Part shown: positions 57,371 through 64,000 of the stretch, piece after piece
Position numbering within the stretch: the first letter of the stretch is position 1
Layout of the letters: each line of letters begins with the position of its first letter
Source of the DNA: Symbiodinium natans
Taxonomy: Eukaryota > Sar > Dinophyceae > Suessiales > Symbiodiniaceae
Direction of reading: 5' to 3'
Assembly (NCBI GenBank): GCA_905221605.1
Contig: CAJNDS010001557.1
Location: forward strand, 1,034,501 to 1,098,500
Length of the DNA: 64,000 nucleotides
Translations under genes and position numbers: made by a program
Notes under the pieces: generated by a model
Database searches by the model: none
Seen by the model: only the letters and a program-made list of their open reading frames with translations
What the model was told of the DNA's origin: nothing

Positions 57371-58528
57371 AAGTCATTTTGCAACTTGAGGTTTCAGGGT
57401 TTAGGGTTTAGGGTTTAAGGTTTAGGGTTTAGGGTTTAGGCCTAGTAGTTATTTCCCAGCGTCTTGTCAAGAAGGACCCCTTTTGTCCTTCCGAAATTCC
57501 GGCACCTTATTGGGGCCCTTTTTTTTGGGCAATCCTACTATTTGGGGAGTCTATGTTAGGGGCCCCCTATTTTCGTAAACCCTAAACCCTAAACCCTAAA
57601 CCCTAAACCCTCAAGCCCGAACTCAGACTCTTTCTTCAAGTCCAGGAGAATACTCACTGGGAGTCCTACCTGCTCACGGAGGCCTCCATCTCCCCTTAGG
57701 ATATTTAGGGTTTTGGGGTTTAGTTGTTTAGGGTTTAGGGTTAGGCCAGTCAGTTTCGGTATAGCGACCATAGCTAGTGTATAGTAAGCTATACATGGAC
57801 ATGAGCTTGCTTCAGGATCCAGGATGTAGGTTTAGGTTGAGGGGTTTGGTTGTTTAGGGATTTTGGTTTAGGGTTCAGGTTGAGTTGTTTTGGGCGTAAG
57901 GTTTTGGGGTTTGGGGCCCTTTGGGGTTCAGGATTTAGCTGTTTAGGGTTGTAAGTTTCAGTGGGTTTAAGGTTTAGGGTTTAGTTGTTAGGGTCTACGG
58001 TTCAGGGGTTTCAAGGTTTGGGGTTGAGTGGTTTAGGGGTTCAGGTTTATGTATAGGTGTGGGGTGTACATTGCTTTGCTTTGACTTACCGGCGTAGGGG
58101 TGTACGGGGGGCTTTATGGGTTAGAGTCACCTTAGTTCAGGTTTCGTTTGGGCTTGGGGTTTAGGGTTTCGGGGTTAGAGTTAGGGCTCTATCGCTGGGT
58201 GGTGCAGGCCAAGGAATCCGCCCCCAGCGCTTGCGGATTCGTTTATTTAGGTGATTGTGTTTGTGGGGTTTAGGGTTTAGGATTTCGGGGATCAGTTTGG
58301 GGTCTAAGGCTAAAGGGGTTTTGAACTGGAGGTGCTCTCTTGCCAGCCCTTCTACGACCTGCGCGCTCGTGTGCGTTTGGGCCGCACCTCATGTGCCTTC
58401 TGAAGGCCCTAAGCTAACCCGAAGCCCCGCAACAATTTCCACACTGGGCTTTCAACCCAAGCCCAACAAAGAGGTTTAGGGTTTAGGGTTTAGGGAACTT
58501 AAGCCCTAAACCCTAAGTCCTTTGCCAG
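57371..58528. repeat. Intergenic TTTAGGG-rich region with family C element
   Basis: Degenerate G-rich heptamers, a family C element at 57482-57581 (CTTCCGAAATTCC to CCCCCTATTTTCGTAAAC), and at 57820-58160 long TTTAGGG-derived sequence. Two small possible islands follow acceptors at 58213 and 58348, but they are not convincing. Confidence 0.5.
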
Positions 58529-58593
58529 ATCAAGCCGCAAACCTGAGGATCAATTTGACCGGCGTGGTCCACGACTTCTTCGGCAAGCTTCAG
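58529..58593 (+). CDS. Probable exon, unknown
   Basis: After TTGCCAG| it reads QAANLRINLTGVVHDFFGKL then Q, and then |GTGAGA, a canonical donor. Confidence 0.55.
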
Positions 58594-58911
58594 GTGAGAA
58601 CATGGGGTTGTCAGGGGCTGCGGAACGTCGGTGAGGGTTGAGGGTTGAGGTATAGGGTTTAGGGTTTAGGGTGCTGGGGCCGTTCCATCGTTGCGATGGT
58701 TAGCGTGAAGTCCTTAGACATGTAGTCACCACGGTGCAAACCCTCCAAAGTAGGTCACAATCCAACCCCTTACCCACCCCCAACTGCAACAAGGTGTTGA
58801 GAGCCCCTTGCGTACACCAAAGTACTACACATCCTCAAAAAGCGTAGCCCTAACATGAGCAACACGCTTAGGAACCCTTAACCCGAAACCCGAAACCCTC
58901 GAATTGAACAG

Positions 58912-58977
58912 AGTTTGAGCACAGAGCGTCAACCAGCCAGGAAGCCATGCAGCAGGATACGCTGTTACAGCTCACAG
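58912..58977 (+). CDS. Probable exon, unknown
   Basis: After GAACAG| it reads FEHRASTSQEAMQQDTLLQL then T, and then G|GTGCGG. The frame stays open and protein-like to about 59043 (AAAEDKHDIFGPLGSPEP), so the donor may be further on. Confidence 0.45.
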
Positions 58978-59150
58978 GTGCGGCCGCAGAAGACAAACAT
59001 GACATTTTTGGCCCATTGGGAAGCCCAGAACCATGGAACCCCAAGCCTAAACCCCAACCCCGAAACCCGAAACCCGAAACCCGAAACCCTAAACCCTAAC
59101 CCCTAACCCCTAAACCCTAACCCTAAACCCTAAACCCTAAACCCTACGAG

Positions 59151-59227
59151 TACGCACCTCTGAGACCCTTGAGGGCCAGCCCTGGTGTGCAAGTTTATGG
59201 CTTACGGGCCGAGGCTGACGCAGACAG
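59151..59227 (+). CDS. Probable exon, unknown
   Basis: After TACGAG| it reads YAPLRPLRASPGVQVYGLRA then EADAD, and then G|GTTTAG from the telomeric repeat. Confidence 0.45.
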
Positions 59228-59306
59228 GTTTAGGGTTTAGGGTTTAGGGTTTAGGGTTTAGGGTTTAGGGTTTAGGGTTTAGGGTTTAGGGTTTAGGGTT
59301 TAGGGT
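59228..59306 (+). repeat. Telomeric array, TTTAGGG x about 11
   Basis: Perfect heptamers starting at the donor of the preceding exon. Confidence 0.96.
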
Positions 59307-59515
59307 TGATTTCTGAGCCCCAGCTGACCGTGAAGCCCGTCACTAGGGTTTCAGGGCTTCGGGGTTGGGATTTAGGGTGTATAAAAGGGTTGAGGATTTA
59401 AGGTGTTTGAAATTAAGATTTAGGGTTTAGGGTTCTGGGTTTTGGCTTTGGAATAATTGTCGGATTTGGGTTGTGGGGGGTGTTTTTCTTTTCTGGGAAG
59501 GGTTTGACACCCCAG

Positions 59516-59575
59516 AGCAACAAAACCAAGCGCCTTCGTTTCATTCGAAGTGTTGCCGGGAGTCTGAGGCATCCA
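59516..59575 (+). CDS. Probable exon, unknown
   Basis: After CCCCAG| it reads SNKTKRLRFIRSVAGSLRHP. Basic; the donor may be GA. Confidence 0.42.
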
Positions 59576-59639
59576 GGAGGAAGACCTGGCTGAAACCCTG
59601 AACCCTATGAACCCTAAACCCCAGTGTTTAGGGTTTAGG

Positions 59640-59700
59640 GTTTAGGGCTTAGGGCTGAGGGCTTAGGGCTTAGGGCTTAGGGCTTAGGGCTTAGGGTTCA
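59640..59700 (+). repeat. Telomere-like array homogenised to CTTAGGG
   Basis: TTTAGGG is followed by about six GCTTAGG units. Confidence 0.9.
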
Positions 59701-59707
59701 GGGTTAG

Positions 59708-59830
59708 ATGATGTGGACACTTTTTCTGCTGGCGCAGCATCGCCGGCGGGCCCTCTTTTGGCACACCATCCCGACAAAAACGACGAGCCGGCGTTCAGTG
59801 TGGACGAGATAGAGCATGCTCCCCCAAACC
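59708..59830 (+). CDS. Probable exon, unknown
   Basis: After GTTAG| it reads DVDTFSAGAASPAGPLLAHH then PDKNDEPAFSVDEIEHAPPN. Acidic and Pro/Ala-rich. Confidence 0.45.
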
Positions 59831-59866
59831 CTTAACCCAATGAGGGTTTAGGGTTGTTTACCTCAG

Positions 59867-60048
59867 AGGACATCTTGAAAGCCGGTGCGCTTGTAGTGGA
59901 CAGACGCCATGAAATCGAGCTTGAGGGCGTGGCCAAGATCAGGCAGGCCGTGGGCACAACCCCAAAGCCGGAAAACAGTTCCACGAGCGGAGAACAGTTC
60001 CACGAGCCCCTATCCCTAAAGCAACTCCAGCGTGCCGCTCACGCACAT
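59867..60048 (+). CDS. Exon, unknown protein
   Basis: After CCTCAG| it reads DILKAGALVVDRRHEIELEG, VAKIRQAVGTTPKPENSSTS and on to QLQRAAHAH, with a GT donor at 60049. It contains a 16-base internal duplication (GAACAGTTCCACGAGC). No family recognised. Confidence 0.55.
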
Positions 60049-60669
60049 GTACCCACCTCAACCCTGAACCCAGGGCTTAGGGCTTAGGGTGGTCGGTGTG
60101 CAACTTACGTCTGGTGTGGCACCGGGTGTGTTTCGTTCTTATCAGATTTCGGAGCAGATCCTTCAACTTCATCCTCGGCAGCATCAGTGGCTTCAACAGG
60201 GGTTTAGGGTTCAGGTTCAAAGTGTAGGGTTTAGGGTTTAGGTTTTAGGGTTTAGGGTTTAGGCTTTAGGGTTTAGGGTTTAGGGTTTAGGGCTGAGGAC
60301 TGTCGGGCGTGGCCCTAAACCCCAAAACCCATAACCTTAAACCTTAGATACCCAGCTTCAGAATTCAACCCCCCAGCTTCCGCAAGATGCTCTTAAATAA
60401 AAACCCTCTGCAAGAATGTGCATAGGAGACTAGCCAGGGCATGATAAGCAAGATGTAAGTTGCCGACACAATGCCATTCTTCCAAAGGATGAGGCCCAAG
60501 CCCGAACCCCTCCATTGTGTTAGTTCAGGCGCCCTGAGCCCTAAACCGAGGGCTTCAACTAGCATTAGGAATGTTTAAGGTTTAGGGTTCGGGGTTTAGG
60601 GGTAGGGTTTAGGGTTTGGGGTTTGGGGTTTAGGGTTTAGGGTTTAGGGTTTAGGGTTTAGGGTTTAGG

Positions 60670-60767
60670 GGTTGGACCCTCGACCCCCTCTTTCCAGAGG
60701 CTCGCCCGCGCCAGCCAGCAAGCGGAAGCTACCGGTGTGAAGCGAGCATGGCCAGCCGGCAGTCCGG
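60670..60767 (+). repeat. 98-bp unit, copy 1
   Basis: Identical to 60844-60941. It contains TTTCCAG| then RLARASQQAEATGVKRAWPA, so it may be an exon that was duplicated with its flanking telomeric repeats. Confidence 0.93.
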
Positions 60768-60843
60768 TTTAGGGTTTAGGGTTTAGGGTTTAGGGTTTAG
60801 GGTTTAGGGTTTAGGGTTTAGGGTTTAGGGTTTAGGGTTTAGG

Positions 60844-60941
60844 GGTTGGACCCTCGACCCCCTCTTTCCAGAGGCTCGCCCGCGCCAGCCAGCAAGCGGA
60901 AGCTACCGGTGTGAAGCGAGCATGGCCAGCCGGCAGTCCGG
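60844..60941 (+). repeat. 98-bp unit, copy 2
   Basis: Exact copy of 60670-60767, separated by a perfect TTTAGGG array of about 75 bases. A longer perfect array follows (60942-61034). Confidence 0.93.
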
Positions 60942-61959
60942 TTTAGGGTTTAGGGTTTAGGGTTTAGGGTTTAGGGTTTAGGGTTTAGGGTTTAGGGTTT
61001 AGGGTTTAGGGTTTAGGGTTTAGGGTTTAGGGTTTAATTGGGGTTTTGGGCCTAGGGTTCAGGGTTTATTTCGGGGTATGACTTTAGGGTGTAGAGTGTA
61101 AAGTCTAGATTTAACCTGCAAGCCCCGCCCAAGCCGTTCAAATCAGGAGGTAGAATCCCAGGCAACCCCAAACCCTAAACCCTACTCCCTAAACCCTAAA
61201 CCCTAAGCCCTAAACCCTCCAAACACGTGGGACCAGATCGAACTTCAACTCTAAGGCCTAGCTCGCTTAGGGTTTAGGGTTTCCTAAACCCCAAACCCTA
61301 AACCCGAAACCCCAAGCTCTAATTTTCAAACGCTAAACCCCAAGCCCTAGACCGAAAACTCCAACCCTGCAATGAGTGGAGTTGACAACTTGACGTGAGA
61401 CTTCCCTGTTTAGGGTCCAGGCCTCCAGGGAGTTTAGGATTCAAGGGCTCTAGGGGCTCTTGGGATGCAGTTAAACCCTAAACCCTAAACCCTAAACCCT
61501 AAACCCTAAACCCTAAACCCTAAACAGTTAGAGCTCTCGTTAGGGTGTCTGGACTACCGTCTGGACTACCGGCATCTTGAGTTGCAGAGCACATGGATCT
61601 GCCACTCTGACCGATAACGTCCTGACAGCGTGCTTTCTGAGCAAAGCTGTCCTTGGGAGGAGGGGTTTAGGGTTGAGCGTTTGGGGTTTAGGGTTTAGGG
61701 TTTAGGGTTTAGGGTTTAGGGTTTGGGAGGCGAGATCTTCCATCCCGTTTAGTGTTTTCAGAGGGCTCAGGATTTCGGCTGTTGGGTGCATCGCTTTGCT
61801 CTGTGCAAACCACCAATCAAGCATGTGTTGTGGTTTTGCGCATGTGTGTGTGCGTGCGCGCGCGTGCCTCGGTGTACGATCGTTCCCAGAGCTTATGACG
61901 GCGTTGTTTCGTCTGAGTTTCGTTGACAAGTTGCTGTGGTCGACCACTCCAGACCCCAG

Positions 61960-62018
61960 CTGATCGACATTTGCTGCGGGCAGATTTGTTGCCGGAAATC
62001 ATGTCAGAGTTCGTCCAA
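61960..62018 (+). CDS. Probable exon, unknown
   Basis: After CCCCAG| it reads DRHLLRADLLPEIMSEFVQ, with GT at 62019. Confidence 0.45.
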
Positions 62019-62098
62019 GTTGATACCTTAAACCCTAAACACTGAACCCTAACCCTAAACCCTAAACCCTAAACCCTAAACCCTAAACCCTTCCGCAG

Positions 62099-62148
62099 AC
62101 GCCGAAAAACGGCCAGAGGAAAAGTCAGCGTCAAGTCGCGGGATCCAG
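62099..62148 (+). CDS. Probable exon, unknown
   Basis: After CCGCAG| it reads AEKRPEEKSASSRGIQ, and then |GTTCGA. Charged, directly after a CCCTAAA block. Confidence 0.42.
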
Positions 62149-62372
62149 GTTCGACTCCACCATGCCACTCTCTAGCTATTCTACACGTGCATGAGCCGAG
62201 TTCGTGTGCCGCTAGCAACAAAGTCAAGAGACCCTAATAGAAAGGGGCTTAGGGTTTAGGGTTTAGGGTTTAGGGTTTGGGGTTTAGGGTTTGGGGTCAT
62301 CGTCGTACCGCCTTGCGTGGTTTCCTGGGGAGTCCCTTCGGAGAAAGCTGATTTCGCTGCAAGCTCCCGCAG

Positions 62373-62423
62373 GAGGTCTCCTCTAAAGCCCGGAAGGTCC
62401 GCGAAACGGCAGTTTCAAGTTAG
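62373..62423 (+). CDS. Possible exon, unknown
   Basis: After CCCGCAG| it reads EVSSKARKVRETAVSS then a stop. A GT at 62397 may end it earlier. Confidence 0.33.
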   Translation, partial: EVSSKARKVRETAVSS

Positions 62424-62863
62424 GTTAGGGTTTAGGGTTTAGGGGTTAGGGTTCGGGGTTTAGGGTTTAGGGTTTTGGGTTTTAAGGGCTGAGGGTTTGG
62501 GCTTTAGGTTTTTTTTTTCGACCCACCCGGCGCTGCATCGGCAAGCTCGCTATCGCTCACTGCTTCTTCTCAAATCGGCCCGTGGCTCCCTTGAGGCTTG
62601 AGTTCAGGGTTGGGGTTAGGGTTTGGGGTTCGGTAGGGTTTAGGGCTTAGGCTTAGGGCGTAGGGCTTAGGGCTTAGGGCTTAGGGCCTAGGGTTTATGG
62701 TTTAGGGTTTAGTGCTTAGGGTTCTCGAAGCGTTCGCGTGAGTGGGAGGTTCGTCTCCCTTCTAGATTTGTAGTTCATGTTTCCCAGCACTGTCGCCCAC
62801 GGAATGCTCTGTGCAGTCGAGCAGTGTGCGACGAACGTGAACTGGGCCGGCCAAAAATAGTGC

Positions 62864-63066
62864 TCCCTCTCTCTCCCTCTCTCCCTCTCTCCCTCTCTCC
62901 CTCTCTCCCTCTCTCCCTCTCTCCCTCTCTCCCTCTCTCCCTCTCTCCCTCTCTTTTGTTTGGTCTCGAAGCGCACGGAGTGCTGCCTTTGGCTGTTGGG
63001 TGAAACTTCATCTAGGCTACCTCTCCCTCTCCCTCTCCCTCTCCCTCTCCCTCTCTCTCTCTCTTG
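62864..63066. repeat. CT-rich microsatellites
   Basis: (CCCTCTCT)n at 62864-62954 and (CTCCCT)n at 63022-63054, separated by unique sequence. The minus-strand Arg/Glu/Gly open frames over it are artefacts. Confidence 0.95.
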
Positions 63067-63696
63067 CTCTCGCATCATAGGTTTGTATCTAAGTAACAAG
63101 AAGCCCAAGGAGTTTCGACATACAGGTTAGGGCCCCTCCACGCAGACGCCGTCTTGGTAAGGTTGGGGCCCTCTCTATTGTTCTGGTGAAGCCGCCATGA
63201 ATGTAAGGGCAGGTGGGGGGTTATCCCTAAACTCTAAACCGTAAACCTTCAAAACCCCAAGCTGCCAAAAGGCATCTTTTGTCAGAGATCTTTTCCTTCT
63301 CCCAGAGAGGGGCCTTCGACCCCGTCAGTTCGCCTTTCAAACCCTTGCAGTCCCAACGCCGAACTCGTCCTAAACCCTGAACCCTAAGCCCCAAGCCCTG
63401 AACCGTCCCCAAGTTTTGAGCCCCACAACCCGAAACTCGCAAGTTGCTAGGTTGCCCCTTGAAGGTTCTCCCCTGTTTTGGCTGCAGAGCGTTTAGGGTT
63501 TAGGGTTTCGGGTTTAGGGTTTAGGGTTTAGGGTTTAGGGTTTAGGGTTCAGGGTTCAGGGTATCGAGTTGCCCCTTAAGAACTCTTAGCAAAGACACCT
63601 CGCTGAGGAATGCTTCTTAGTGTAGGGCTTCCGCCGCCAACCTAGCTTATAAACCTGCCTGAGGTTGCATTGACAGGTGCTTTGGCCTATCCAGAA

Positions 63697-63768
63697 AACC
63701 CTAAACCCTAAACCCTAAACCCTAAACCCTAAACCCTAAACCCTAAACCCTAAACCCTAAACCCTAAA
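63697..63768 (-). repeat. Interstitial telomeric array
   Basis: Perfect CCCTAAA x about 10, near the window end. The remaining bases (63769-64000) hold a C-run, unique sequence and one TTTAGGG block. Confidence 0.96.
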
Positions 63769-64000
63769 CTATCCTATATACTCACCCCCCCCCCTTCGCC
63801 CTTCACAAAAGGGAACATGCCTACATTTTTTCTCTTTTCGCCGGAAGAAGACTTGCATGAACCCTGAAATTTTGAAACTCCGCCCTGGACCTACAGGCCC
63901 TTTAACATCTAAACAGAGTTTAGGGTTTAAGGTTTAGGGTTTAGGGCTCCACTGAACTTGGTGCCATGTCGCCTCCGACTGCAGCAACACAGCTGTGAAC

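Noticed and set aside
62130-62170. tRNA-like T-arm (GGTTCGACTCC)
   Set aside because: The sequence matches a T-loop, but the flanking bases do not pair as a T-stem and no D or anticodon arm is present. The segment reads well as an exon edge with a GT donor.
62716-63108. Minus-strand Arg/Glu/Gly-repeat protein
   Set aside because: It is a translation of the CT-rich microsatellites.
1-64000. A real chromosome end
   Set aside because: Telomeric blocks occur throughout in both orientations between genes and none is terminal or long enough, so these are interstitial.
1-64000. Dinoflagellate spliced-leader or 5S RNA gene
   Set aside because: No spliced-leader sequence, Sm site cluster or 5S-like segment was recognised on either strand.

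Overview
The window looks like dinoflagellate nuclear DNA. Plant/alveolate-type telomeric heptamers (TTTAGGG / CCCTAAA and variants) occur in well over a hundred blocks in both orientations across the whole window. They lie between very short exon-sized coding islands that begin after AG (mostly AG|G) and often end at GC or GA as well as GT donors, a splice-site pattern typical of dinoflagellates. All recognisable genes read on the + strand, matching the unidirectional gene arrangement of these genomes. No rRNA, tRNA, CRISPR array or bacterial operon was seen.

Region 1 (about 2.8-24.4 kb) is an intron-dominated gene for a six-transmembrane cation channel of the EAG/CNG/HCN superfamily. Its exons can be read in order: S1, S2, S3, the S4 voltage sensor, S5, turret, pore loop, S6, C-linker, cyclic-nucleotide-binding domain (CNBD) and an acidic/serine-rich tail. 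Together the exons are only a few percent of the span. Region 2 (about 25-34.5 kb) holds further exon-like islands of unknown function in the same telomeric background.

Region 3 (34,511-48,139) is a 13.6-kb Ty1/copia-type LTR retrotransposon. It has identical 144-bp LTRs, a 5-bp AACCC target duplication, and sits inside a CCCTAAA array. It encodes a coiled-coil protein, gag, two CCCH zinc fingers, an aspartic protease, and a very long open frame with integrase, reverse transcriptase and RNase H. About 1,780 further residues follow RNase H. They contain a 2-oxoglutarate/Fe(II) dioxygenase-like domain (TET/JBP-like pattern), a methyltransferase-like Cys-rich domain, an SGNH/GDSL hydrolase-like domain, an RNA 2'-phosphotransferase (Tpt1/KptA)-like domain, a zinc ribbon and a Trp/Ser-rich tail. 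This is the most unusual object in the window. Three frame changes interrupt the gag-protease-pol part.

Region 4 (about 48.3-57.4 kb) contains unknown exons followed by a calpain-type cysteine protease gene with Cys, His and Asn active-site positions, a domain III-like segment and a 260-residue terminal exon ending at 57,370. Two of its introns are almost exactly one short TIR element each, so they look like introners. Region 5 (57.4-64 kb) has more telomeric blocks, exon-like islands of unknown function, an exact 98-bp duplication and CT-rich microsatellites.

The architectural theme is that exons are typically preceded by a C-rich CCCTAAA block and followed by a G-rich TTTAGGG block. Many introns therefore have terminal inverted repeats made of telomeric DNA, and in several cases the repeat itself supplies the GT of the 5' splice site. 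Exon boundaries given here are read by eye and may be off by a few bases.
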